From Curtobacterium caseinilyticum (GTDB lineage Bacteria; Actinomycetota; Actinomycetes; Actinomycetales; Microbacteriaceae): a DNA stretch of 64,000 nt. Below the pieces are notes generated by a model. The model made no database searches. It saw only the letters and a list, made by a program, of their open reading frames with translations, and was not told the origin of the DNA. The translations under genes were made by a program, and so were the position numbers. Shown here in pieces: positions 25,501-32,651 of the stretch. The stretch is taken from assembly GCF_030363035.1 (NCBI RefSeq), contig NZ_JAUCMN010000002.1, positions 1-64,000 on the forward strand, written 5' to 3'. The number at the start of each line of letters is the position of its first letter. Position 1 is the first letter of the stretch.

Positions 25501-28209
25501 GGCGGGCAGGGCGAGCACGTCACGGAGCGCCGCGGGGCGACGCGACCGCTCGTCGTGCGTGGTCTGCAGGAACGTCACGTAGCCGGGGGTGATCCGGTGG
25601 GCGTCGACCTCGGCGTCGCTCAGCCGGTCGTAGCCGGTGTTCCGGTACGCCGTGTCGGAGATGCCGAAGGCGTCGTCCAGCTGACCGAGCGTGAGCAGGC
25701 GCAGCGCCTCGGAGTCGCCCGAGCGCTCGAAGGCCGGGCGCTCCTCGGTCATGCCGCCGAAGCCCCGCACACTCGCGACGCCGAACGAGTGCCCGGCACC
25801 GTCCGAGCGCTCCTTGAACAGGCCGAGCAGGGGGATCTGCCCCTCGGTCTGCACGCTGCGGGCGCGCTCGTGCCACTCGGTCGACGCCTGGGCGATGCGC
25901 GCGAAGCCGACGCCGCCGACCGGGGCGTCCATGTGCGGGAAGACGCGGGCGAACAGGTCGTCCCGGGTGTCGAGGTAGTTCGGTTCGAAGAACTCGCCGC
26001 CGATGTAGCTCTCCGCGGTGCACAGTCCGACCCGACCCATCGTCTTCGCGAGGGCCTTCTCGGCGGCCTTGCGGAAGCGCTTCAGCGCGGCGTCGGTCTC
26101 GGTGAGCTGCCCGGCGGGCGCGGGGGCGGCAGGGTACTTCTCCTCCGCACGGAGCCGCGCGGACAAGCTGTACACAGCCGAGGCGCCGAACCCGAGAGCG
26201 GTGGCGACGTGGTGTGACGACGGCAGCTGACCGGACTCCGCGACCACGGACACCCGCAGGCGCAGACCGGTCTCGATCAGCCGCTGGTTCACGGCGGCCA
26301 CGGCGAGGATGACGGGGAGGGGCGCGTGCGTCGACGACACCGAGCGGTCGGTCAGGACCGCGATCCCGCCCTGGCGCTCGGCGAAGGCCGCCACGGCGTC
26401 GGCGAGCTGCTCGGTCGCGTCACGCACCGCGGCGGCGTTCGCCTGCTCGTCGCCGAGGACCGGCACGTAGAGCATGTCGAAGCGCTCGAGGGGCACGATC
26501 GTCTGGTCGCGCAGGCGGACCATGTCCAGATGGCCGAGGACCGGCGAGTCCACGACGATCTGGCGGCTCGTGCTGCCCGTCCCGTCCGGCTTGGCCCCGA
26601 GCGCGACGCGCATCGACATGCCGTCGGCCTCGCGGATCGAGTCGAGCGGCGGGTTCGTCACCTGGGCGAAGCGCTGCGAGAAGTACTTCGCCATGCCGCC
26701 CTCGGTGTCGCTGAGCGCGTTGATGGCGTTGCCGTAGCCCATCGCCGAGATCCGCTCGGTCCCGTTCGCGAGCATCGGGTCGAGCATGAACCGGAAGCTC
26801 TCCTGGTTCAGTGAGTACGCGACGTAGCGGCCCGCGAGCGACAGGTCGCCGTCGTAGCCGAGGGTGTCCGTGCCGCGGTCGTAGTCGGGCGCGGGCAGGT
26901 CGTCGAGGTGCACGCGGGCGGCCTCGAGCAGGTCCGCGTAGGACCGGCGGGCGGCGAGCATCCGCAGGACGTCGTCGGTGCGCATGATCGTGCCGGACCG
27001 GTGGTCGACGACGAGCATCCCGCCCGCCTCGATGCGTCCGCGGTGCACGACCTCGTCGGCGGGGAAGGTCACCTGGCCGGCCTCGGACGCCACCATCAGG
27101 TACTCGGCGGTCTGCACGGTACGCAGCGGACGCAGACCCAGGCGGTCCAGACGGGCCCCGACGACGTCGCCGTCGCTGAAGATGACCGCGGCGGGTCCGT
27201 CGTTCTTCTCCTCGTAGAGCGAGAAGTACTCGAGCATGTCCCGCACGTCCGGCGTCAGCGTGCGGTCGTTCTCCCACGCCGGCGGCATGAGCGAGACGAC
27301 CGCCTCGACGATCTCGAGCCCGTCGTCGAACACCCGGCTCTGCAGGGTCTGGTCGAGCCGGCTCGAGTCTGACTGGCCGGGCGGCCGGACGATGCTGCGC
27401 GTGCGGGCCGCGGCGAGCGCCTCGTCCGACAGCCGGTTCTTCCGGTCGGTGTTGAGCTCGCCGTTGTGCGCCATCAGGCGGAACGGCTGCGCCATCGTCG
27501 GGTGCGGCTCGGTGTTCGTCGAGAAGCGGGTGTGGAAGTACAGCGTGCGGACCGAGTGGCGCGGGTCCCGCAGGTCGCGGAAGTACCCGATGACCTCGCC
27601 GGAGTTCAGGCGCCCCTTGAGGATCTGCGTGCGGGCGCTGAGCGACAGCGGGTACAGGGCAGCGTGCGCGGCGTGCTGCTCGGCGGCCTGGGCGTACGAG
27701 ACGGCCTCGACCGCGAGCAGGGCACGGTTCGCCGCCGCGTCGACCTCGGTGCGCGTCCAGTCCTCGGGGGCGCGGAACACCCACTGCATGATCGGCAGCT
27801 GGTACTGCTCCGCCTCCGGCCGGGCGACGGAGTGGTCCACGGGCACGTCACGGACGAGCAGGAGCGCGAACCCCTCGTGCTCGATCGCGGTCGTCACGGT
27901 CTGCACGGCCGCGGCACGTTCATCGGTGTCGGCCGGCACGAAGCAGTTCGCGACGCCGAAGTGGCCGGCGCGCAGGAGCTCGCCGGTGATCGCGCTGAAG
28001 AACTCGACCGACAGGTCGATGCTCACCCCGGCACCGTCGCCGACACCCTCGGCGGACTTGCCGCCGCGGTGGGGGATGGAGCACAGGGCTTCGTCGCCGC
28101 GGACGATGACGTCATGGCTCGGGGTGCCGTCGAGTCGGGTGATGAAGCCGACGCCGCAGTCGCTCGACTCGCGGGCAGGGTCGTACAGACCGAAGGGAGA
28201 GGGGTTCAC
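22594..28209 (-). CDS. Large glutamate-synthase-like protein (GltB-type, 1871 aa)
   Basis: GltB-type amidotransferase/synthase, predicted to make glutamate from glutamine and 2-oxoglutarate. After a 17-residue propeptide comes Cys18 in CGVGFI, the glutaminase nucleophile; STNTEPHPTMAQPFRLMAHN then GELNT (about 235-252) completes that domain. The FMN synthase domain (about 1020-1420) has SNSGEGGEHHSRYG, KPGEGGQLPAPKV and cluster cysteines 1293, 1299 and 1303 (C-x5-C-x3-C; the usual spacing is x5, x4). The Gly-rich beta-helix is at about 1520-1600. It is some 350 residues longer than usual GltB: a Pro/Gly linker near 936-960 and about 250 residues after the helix domain that I do not recognise. 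The GTG start has no clear ribosome site. No gltD follows; a CysJ-like gene does. Confidence 0.9.
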   Translation of the reverse strand: MNPSPFGLYDPARESSDCGVGFITRLDGTPSHDVIVRGDEALCSIPHRGGKSAEGVGDGAGVSIDLSVEFFSAITGELLRAGHFGVANCFVPADTDERAAAVQTVTTAIEHEGFALLLVRDVPVDHSVARPEAEQYQLPIMQWVFRAPEDWTRTEVDAAANRALLAVEAVSYAQAAEQHAAHAALYPLSLSARTQILKGRLNSGEVIGYFRDLRDPRHSVRTLYFHTRFSTNTEPHPTMAQPFRLMAHNGELNTDRKNRLSDEALAAARTRSIVRPPGQSDSSRLDQTLQSRVFDDGLEIVEAVVSLMPPAWENDRTLTPDVRDMLEYFSLYEEKNDGPAAVIFSDGDVVGARLDRLGLRPLRTVQTAEYLMVASEAGQVTFPADEVVHRGRIEAGGMLVVDHRSGTIMRTDDVLRMLAARRSYADLLEAARVHLDDLPAPDYDRGTDTLGYDGDLSLAGRYVAYSLNQESFRFMLDPMLANGTERISAMGYGNAINALSDTEGGMAKYFSQRFAQVTNPPLDSIREADGMSMRVALGAKPDGTGSTSRQIVVDSPVLGHLDMVRLRDQTIVPLERFDMLYVPVLGDEQANAAAVRDATEQLADAVAAFAERQGGIAVLTDRSVSSTHAPLPVILAVAAVNQRLIETGLRLRVSVVAESGQLPSSHHVATALGFGASAVYSLSARLRAEEKYPAAPAPAGQLTETDAALKRFRKAAEKALAKTMGRVGLCTAESYIGGEFFEPNYLDTRDDLFARVFPHMDAPVGGVGFARIAQASTEWHERARSVQTEGQIPLLGLFKERSDGAGHSFGVASVRGFGGMTEERPAFERSGDSEALRLLTLGQLDDAFGISDTAYRNTGYDRLSDAEVDAHRITPGYVTFLQTTHDERSRRPAALRDVLALPADVTGIDEAEDFARELGRFATSGNASITVRGLSGSRPTSSEGLPGGTGPTPPVPGRRASGGPAVPVGTRFELQLTSTGATGAQRHRALADGLALLHPGQVDVDAVDDTRVTLRATGRAAELLALLESAPASVDLDTVQPAHEITRTLASGAMSHGALVATAHEAVAHGTNMVGGMSNSGEGGEHHSRYGTIRGSRIKQFASGRFGIWAGYLADPMLEELEIKIGQGAKPGEGGQLPAPKVTVDIAAARGGTPGVELISPPPHHDTYSIEDLAQLIHDCKAARVRVVVKLVSSEGIGTIAVGVAKAGADVINVAGNTGGTGAAAVTSLKYAGRSAEIGVAEVHQALVANGLRQKVTLRCSGAHQTGSDVVTSALLGGDSFEFGTTALMMLGCVMAKNCNVKCPAGLTTNAEAFEGDPRALAQYLLNIAHDVRQILARLGLHSLREARGRTDLLQLLDHPASVGRLDVRALLAQVPEKVVTDPEYLEKDYRTDDALIERVRAALVDGHDHTLHVDGLVLGNADKSVGGQLGIDVERLLNHELRGVDLSAHPAIATDDRGRRRLVDGAVTIRTSGSAGQSYGVFTNDGITLEHTGTANDGVGKSQSGGRIVVRAPGGGSGTRGGNVLVGNFALFGATGGRTFVEGEAGDRFAVRNSGATAVVEGLGDFGCEYMTGGTVFNLGAFGKGLGNGMSGGFLYQYDPTGQVTGRASTDSLLVFPVTDTDRGAFHEACARLLLEWHLEATGSAEAARLLADWDTAREHVYVGMPRALLLAQDADEILAAATRNELLDELATSTATDRIRSFKVAYRDQRTVLDGRAPALGDQGEDMFSLLSSYTVLGVAQDVALERVPGALGADDPRVAEAVRNLVLTEDFAVQQRVVKYLRGTLDRFADDELATLIAVKRLGDHKRALAQRNNRSTEAPSTTGWIMHQNAKNDGRVRRARFDELLATAALEDIARRAPQAPTEAVTA

Positions 28210-28326
28210 GTGCGGGTCCAGTGGGGCGTAGCCAGCAGCGGACGGCCAGGCTGCATCGGTGGAGCGCTCGCCGCGGGCGGACCGGTGGTGGCAGTCGTGG
28301 CCCTGTGGGGGTGGTGCGGTGAGCCG

Positions 28327-28356
28327 ATGCTACGGGTTGGTATACCGCGCACGCAA
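28327..28356 (-). promoter_or_regulatory. Candidate promoter of the GltB-like/diflavin reductase operon
   Basis: On the minus strand TTGCGT (28351-28356) and TAGCAT (28327-28332) are 18 bases apart. The perfect palindrome GGTATACC (28339-28346) lies in the spacer, a place where a regulator could act. The predicted leader is about 110 bases. Confidence 0.5.
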
Positions 28357-28365
28357 CAGACCGAC

Positions 28366-28410
28366 CGGACGGGAGGCGCGTGGCGGCCCCGGCCACGTGC
28401 CTCCCGTCCG
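28366..28410. repeat. Dispersed inverted repeat family A, copy 6
   Basis: CGGACGGGAGGCGCGTGGC and its right arm (28392-28410) pair with one mismatch. It lies between the GltB-like promoter and element C, about 110 bases beyond the stop of the glycosyltransferase gene. Confidence 0.8.
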
Positions 28411-28431
28411 CCGCGGTGCCGGTGCCGGTTC

Positions 28432-28503
28432 CGCAAGACGCAACGTCGGCGGCTGCTCGCAGCGGTACTCCGCTGCGAGCAGCCGCCCACGTTGCGTTCT
28501 GCG
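28432..28503. repeat. Long GC-rich hairpin (element C)
   Basis: An inner stem of 18 perfect pairs, GGCGGCTGCTCGCAGCGG (28448-28465) with 28470-28487, is extended by an outer stem with ACGCAACGT/ACGTTGCGT and two mismatches. Its left end is 21 bases after the end of the glycosyltransferase gene stop region, so it can serve as that gene's terminator. I saw no second copy in the window. Confidence 0.75.
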
Positions 28504-28523
28504 GGGCGGGACGGACAGGGCGA

Positions 28524-29804
28524 TCAGCTCGCGCGTTCCTCGAGGACCGGGCGCCCGTCGGTGGGCGCGGGCGCGGTCGCGGCCGTGGGAGCGGTGGAGT
28601 CGCCCGGCCGCACGAGCACGGGGCGACGCCGCGTGCGGAACACCCACGCCTTGAACAGCACGAAGCGGACGCCCGTGGCGACGAGGTTCGCGCCCGTGAG
28701 CACCAGGACCTCGGCACCGTGCGAGGCGCCGGGCGTGCTCGTGTGGAGGAGCACGAGGGACCCGGACGTGATCGCCCACGCGATGCCGAACACCACGAGC
28801 CCCTGCACGTGGTGTCGTCCCGCGCCGGCCCGACCGCGGACGCCGAACGTGAACCGACGGTTGAGCGCGGTGTTGCCGATCGCCGTCACGAGGAGCGCGA
28901 GGAAGTCCGCCGACTGCGCACCGATCGCCGGGCGGAACAGCGCGTAGAGCAGGGCGAACGCGACCGTGCTGAGGACGCCGATCGCGCCGAAGCGCAGGAC
29001 CTGTCCGACGATGCCCACGTGCGGCGTCGCGAACGGTCGTCGTCCGATCGCGTCGTACACCGGCGTGATCGGGATGCGCCCGCTCGCCAGTCCGCGCGAG
29101 ACCCGCCACATGCCCTTGAGGTCCTCGGTCGCGGTGGACGCGATGTGCACCGACGAGTTCACGTCGTCCACCCAGTCCACCGGCACCTCGTGGATGCGCA
29201 GGCCCGCGTGCTCGGCCAGCACGAGGAGCTCCGTGTCGAAGAACCACGCCTCGTCCTCGCACAGGGGGAGCAGGTGCTCGGCGGCCTCGCGGGTGACGGC
29301 CTTGAAGCCGCACTGCGCATCCGAGAACGAGACGCCCATCGTGCTGCGGAGGAGCAGGTTGTACGAGCGGGAGATGAACTCGCGCTTGCCGCCCCGGACG
29401 ACCCGCGACGAGCCCGCCAACCGGGTGCCGATCGCGACGTCGGAGTGTCCGGACAGCAACGGTGCGACGAGCGGCTCGAGGGCCGCGAGGTCCGTCGACA
29501 GGTCCTCGTCCACGTAGACGAGCACGGATGCCGGCGACTCGCCCCACACCGCCTTGAGCGCGCGCCCGCGTCCCTTGAGCGGCAGGTGCACGGCGTGCAC
29601 CTCGGGGAGCATGGCGGCGAGGTCGTCTGCGATCCGAGCGGTGTCGTCGGTCGAGGCGTTGTCGGCGATCGTGATCCGCCACGAGTGCTGCAACGAGGTC
29701 CGGCAGAACTGGTGCAGCCGCCGGACGTGGGCGGCGAGCGTGTCCTGCTCGTTGTAGCAGGGCACGACGATGTCGATGTCGAGGGTCTGGTCCGGTTCCG
29801 TCAT
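28524..29804 (-). CDS. Bifunctional GT2 glycosyltransferase / GtrA-like membrane protein
   Basis: A fusion of 426 residues. The N-terminal half (1-240) is a DPM-like family 2 glycosyltransferase: VVPCYNEQDTL, ADNASTDDT, and the metal-binding Asp99-Glu-Asp101 in YVDEDLSTD, followed by SDAQCGFKAV. Such enzymes charge polyprenyl phosphate with a sugar. The C-terminal half (about 260-395) has four membrane helices with RFGAIGVLSTVAFALLYALF and NRRFTFGVRG, typical of GtrA. It probably makes and moves a lipid-linked sugar for envelope glycans. It lies on the same strand as the two-component and GT39 genes, which may form one expression unit. Confidence 0.9.
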   Translation of the reverse strand: MTEPDQTLDIDIVVPCYNEQDTLAAHVRRLHQFCRTSLQHSWRITIADNASTDDTARIADDLAAMLPEVHAVHLPLKGRGRALKAVWGESPASVLVYVDEDLSTDLAALEPLVAPLLSGHSDVAIGTRLAGSSRVVRGGKREFISRSYNLLLRSTMGVSFSDAQCGFKAVTREAAEHLLPLCEDEAWFFDTELLVLAEHAGLRIHEVPVDWVDDVNSSVHIASTATEDLKGMWRVSRGLASGRIPITPVYDAIGRRPFATPHVGIVGQVLRFGAIGVLSTVAFALLYALFRPAIGAQSADFLALLVTAIGNTALNRRFTFGVRGRAGAGRHHVQGLVVFGIAWAITSGSLVLLHTSTPGASHGAEVLVLTGANLVATGVRFVLFKAWVFRTRRRPVLVRPGDSTAPTAATAPAPTDGRPVLEERAS

Positions 29805-29872
29805 GCCGCCAAGGCTCGGCAGCGCCCCGATGCGCCCCGCAGCAGGACCCTGTGGTCCCCCTAAGAAGCGCG

Positions 29873-29904
<32 letters not shown>

Positions 29905-29930
29905 CTCCCGCTGCCGACGCGGCCGGTCGG

Positions 29931-30200
29931 TCAGTCGCCGAGCAGGACCTGCACGACCGCGATCACGGCGAGCGCGGCGATCGGCACCCCGGCGATCCAC
30001 GCCCCTGCGCGCATCTGCGTCCGCCGGATCGTCGGCGCCGCGTGCGAGGTCTGCGCGATCCGCGTCGCCGCGACGAGCTCCGGCGCGGCCGCCGGCGGCT
30101 CGGGTTCGGGCTGGGGGCGGTCGTCCTCGAACGCGGGGACCTCGATGACCAGGTCCTCGGGCCGCGCGCGCTCCGGGAGGTGTCCGTACCGCTGGTCCAT
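29931..30200 (-). CDS. Small single-pass membrane protein
   Basis: An 89-residue protein with an acidic, Pro-rich N-terminal half (ERARPEDLVIEVPAFEDD; PQPEPEPPAAAPEL) and one C-terminal hydrophobic helix (AGVPIAALAVIAVVQVLLGD). The likely topology is N-terminus in the cytoplasm. The ATG has AAGGGGAA upstream. I do not recognise a family. It lies between the histidine kinase and the GT2-GtrA gene on the same strand and could be a membrane-anchored partner of either, which is only an inference from position. Confidence 0.65.
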   Translation of the reverse strand: MDQRYGHLPERARPEDLVIEVPAFEDDRPQPEPEPPAAAPELVAATRIAQTSHAAPTIRRTQMRAGAWIAGVPIAALAVIAVVQVLLGD

Positions 30201-30313
30201 GGCGTTCCCCTTCCGCTGGTGTCCGCAGCGTACCGCTGTGCGTCGCGCAGGGCACCGGTGCCGGGATGTGACCGTCCTGGTCACGGAACGCCGGGGGTCG
30301 CCGACCCGTACGG

Positions 30314-31894
30314 TCAGGCGTCGGACGGGGCCGCGGTCTCCGGCAGCTCGACGGTGAACGCGGTCCGGCCGGGCTCCGAGACGACCCGGACCGTGCCGTC
30401 GTGCGCCGACACGACCGCCCGGACGATCGCGAGTCCGAGGCCGCTCGTCCCGTGGTCCCGGCTGCGCGACGACGACCCCCGGGTGAAGCGGTCGAACAGG
30501 ACCGGCAGCACCTCGGGGTCGACCGGCGGCCCGTCGTTCGCCACGACGACCCGAACGGCACCGCGCTGCCCGGCACCGGCGTGCACGGCACCGGCCTGTC
30601 CGGCACCGACCGTGGCCGGTACTCGTTGCAGCGACACCACGACGGTCGTCCCGGACGGCGTGTGGGTCCGCGCGTTCACGAGCAGGTTGACGACCGCACG
30701 ACGGAGCTGGGCGGCGTCGCCGGACACCCGGAGCGGGTGGTCGTCGGCCACCTGCAGCACCCACCTGTGGTCGGGGGTGGTGGTGCGGGCGTCCACCGTC
30801 GCCTCGACGACGAGCGCGGTGAGGTCGACGTCCTCGCGCACGGGCTCCGGGCCGGACGCGAGCGCGGTGGCGTCGAGCCGGGCCAGGAGCAGGAGCTCCT
30901 CGACCAGGTCGCCCATGCGCAGGGCCTCGCGTTCGATCCGCTCGGCGTTCCGGTGCAGTGCGCCGACGTCGTCGGACGAGCGGGAGAGCTCGGCGTACGC
31001 GCGGACGGTCGCGATCGGCGTGCGGAGCTCGTGCGAGGCGTCCGCGACGAAGGTCCGCATGCCCCGCTCGGCGTCGCGGCGGACGGTCAGCGCGCGGGCG
31101 ACGTGGCCGAGCAGGCGGTTCAGTGCCGTCCCGACCTGCCCGACCTCGCGGTTCGCAGCGAGGTCGGCAGGGTGCACACGGGCGGGGATCTCCGGGTCGC
31201 CGCGTTCGAGGTCGAGCGCCGTGACGCCCGACGCGACCGCGGCGACGTGTTCCAGCGGCCGCAGTGCACGACGAACCGTCAGGGTGAGGGCCGATGCAGC
31301 GATCAGGAGTCCGAGCAGTGTCACGCCGCCGATCAGCAGGACCAGCCGCACGATCGAGGCCTGCAGGTCGCCGAGCGGCAACGCCGTCACGAAGACGTCG
31401 CCGTCCCGCGCGACCGCCTGCGCCCGGTAGGCGCCGAGCCCGCCGAGCGATACCGTCGCCGGGTCGGCGCCGGGGGTGACGTCCGCCAGCACGGCCTGCT
31501 GCGTCCGGGTCAGCCGGTGCTGCTCGCCCGCGCTGTCGGTGTACCCGGCGAGGACGGCGTCCCCGTCCCGGAGGATCGCGACGACGGTGTCGGCGGCCTG
31601 TCCCGGCGCACCGATGAAGCGGTTCTCCGGATCTTGCGCCGACCCGGACGACCCCGGCGGCGGCCCCGTGGGCGCTCCGCTCGGCGGCTCGCCTCCCGGC
31701 GTCCGTCCGGCCGCTGTCGCGAGCTCCGCGTCCAGTCGCCCGACCAGGTACCCGCGGTACGCGACGACGGTCACCGCGCCGACGACGACGTTGGTCGCGA
31801 CGAGCAGCAGCGCCACGGCCCCGACGATCCGCCACCGCAGCGACGGGGTGCGTACCGGCCGGGAGGCCCGCCCCGCCCGGTCCGGGCGGCTCAC
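30314..31894 (-). CDS. Sensor histidine kinase (OmpR-system type)
   Basis: Membrane kinase of 526 residues. Helix 1 (about 22-45) and helix 2 (about 182-207) bracket an extracytoplasmic domain of about 130 residues with a Gly/Pro-rich start. HAMP follows, then HisKA with phospho-acceptor His288 in ADASHELRTPIATV, and HATPase with NLLVNARTHTPSG and GTSGLGLAIVRAV. The catalytic domain holds an Ala/Gly-rich insertion (VGAGQAGAVHAGAGQRGAV). The GTG start overlaps the response regulator stop by three bases (GTGA), so the pair is coupled. Confidence 0.93.
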   Translation of the reverse strand: MSRPDRAGRASRPVRTPSLRWRIVGAVALLLVATNVVVGAVTVVAYRGYLVGRLDAELATAAGRTPGGEPPSGAPTGPPPGSSGSAQDPENRFIGAPGQAADTVVAILRDGDAVLAGYTDSAGEQHRLTRTQQAVLADVTPGADPATVSLGGLGAYRAQAVARDGDVFVTALPLGDLQASIVRLVLLIGGVTLLGLLIAASALTLTVRRALRPLEHVAAVASGVTALDLERGDPEIPARVHPADLAANREVGQVGTALNRLLGHVARALTVRRDAERGMRTFVADASHELRTPIATVRAYAELSRSSDDVGALHRNAERIEREALRMGDLVEELLLLARLDATALASGPEPVREDVDLTALVVEATVDARTTTPDHRWVLQVADDHPLRVSGDAAQLRRAVVNLLVNARTHTPSGTTVVVSLQRVPATVGAGQAGAVHAGAGQRGAVRVVVANDGPPVDPEVLPVLFDRFTRGSSSRSRDHGTSGLGLAIVRAVVSAHDGTVRVVSEPGRTAFTVELPETAAPSDA

Positions 31895-32613
31895 GTCGTC
31901 GGCCGCAGCACGTAGCCGGCACCGCGGACCGTCTGCACCATCGGCTCGCGTCCGGCGTCGAGCTTCCGCCGCAGGTACGACACGTACATGTCGACGAGGT
32001 TCGACGACGTGCCGAAGTCCATGCCCCACACGCTCGCCAGGATCTGCTCGCGGGACAGCACCCGGTTCGCGTTGCGGGCGAGGTGGCGGAGGAGCTCGTA
32101 CTCGGTCGGTGTGAGCTCGATCGGCTCACCGTCGCGCAGCACCGAGCGGTCCTCCTCGTCGAGCCGGAGGTCGCCGACGACGACCGCGGACGACCCCGGC
32201 GCCGCGACCACCTGGGGTGCGGTCCGGGCCAGGATGCGGGCGCGGACGAGCAGCTCGTCGATGCCGAAGGGCTTCGTCAGGTAGTCGTCCCCACCGCCGG
32301 TGAGCCCGGCGAGGCGGTCCTCGGGGGCGTCCCGCGCGGTGAGGAACAGCACCCGCACCGGGTTGCGAGCGTCCCGGAGCCGCTCGAGCACCTCGAAGCC
32401 GTCGATGTCCGGCAGCATCACGTCGAGCACGACCACGTCCGGCAGGAAGTCCCGCGCCGCGAAGAGCACGTCCCGCCCCTGGTGCACTGCCCGCACGGCC
32501 CAGCCGTCGCCCTCGAACGCGAGGGCGACGGCATCGGCCAGGGCGTGCTCGTCGTCGACGACGAGGACACGGGCGGGCGAGCCGTCGGCGCGCTGCAGCG
32601 ATCGGTCCGACAT
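31891..32613 (-). CDS. OmpR/PhoB family response regulator
   Basis: Cytoplasmic transcription factor of 240 residues. The receiver domain has the acidic pair in VLVVDDEH, phospho-acceptor Asp64 in VVLDVMLPD and the conserved Lys in LTKPFG. The C-terminal winged helix has LTPTEYELLRHLARNANRVL and the wing VDMYVSYLRRKLD ending in VRGAGYVLRP. ATG start; an upstream in-frame extension has poor content. Partner of the histidine kinase that follows. The flanking glycosyltransferase genes make envelope glycan genes plausible targets. Confidence 0.93.
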   Translation of the reverse strand: MSDRSLQRADGSPARVLVVDDEHALADAVALAFEGDGWAVRAVHQGRDVLFAARDFLPDVVVLDVMLPDIDGFEVLERLRDARNPVRVLFLTARDAPEDRLAGLTGGGDDYLTKPFGIDELLVRARILARTAPQVVAAPGSSAVVVGDLRLDEEDRSVLRDGEPIELTPTEYELLRHLARNANRVLSREQILASVWGMDFGTSSNLVDMYVSYLRRKLDAGREPMVQTVRGAGYVLRPTT

Positions 32614-32651
32614 GTCCCGGAGCCTAGCTGCCGCCGTGTCCTCGTCGTCGG

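Larger units (their letters stand above)
28210..28523. other. Gene-free region holding the gltB-like promoter and two hairpin elements
   Basis: This 314-base gap lies upstream of the large GltB-like gene and downstream of the glycosyltransferase gene. From left to right it holds an unexplained leader of about 110 bases before the GTG, a candidate promoter, family A copy 6 and a long GC hairpin (element C). I see no small gene in it. Confidence 0.7.

Noticed and set aside
22717..26217. Plus-strand open frame (1166 codons) opposite the GltB-like gene
   Set aside because: Its composition is antisense-like and it lacks motifs; the minus-strand frame has intact GltB signatures throughout.
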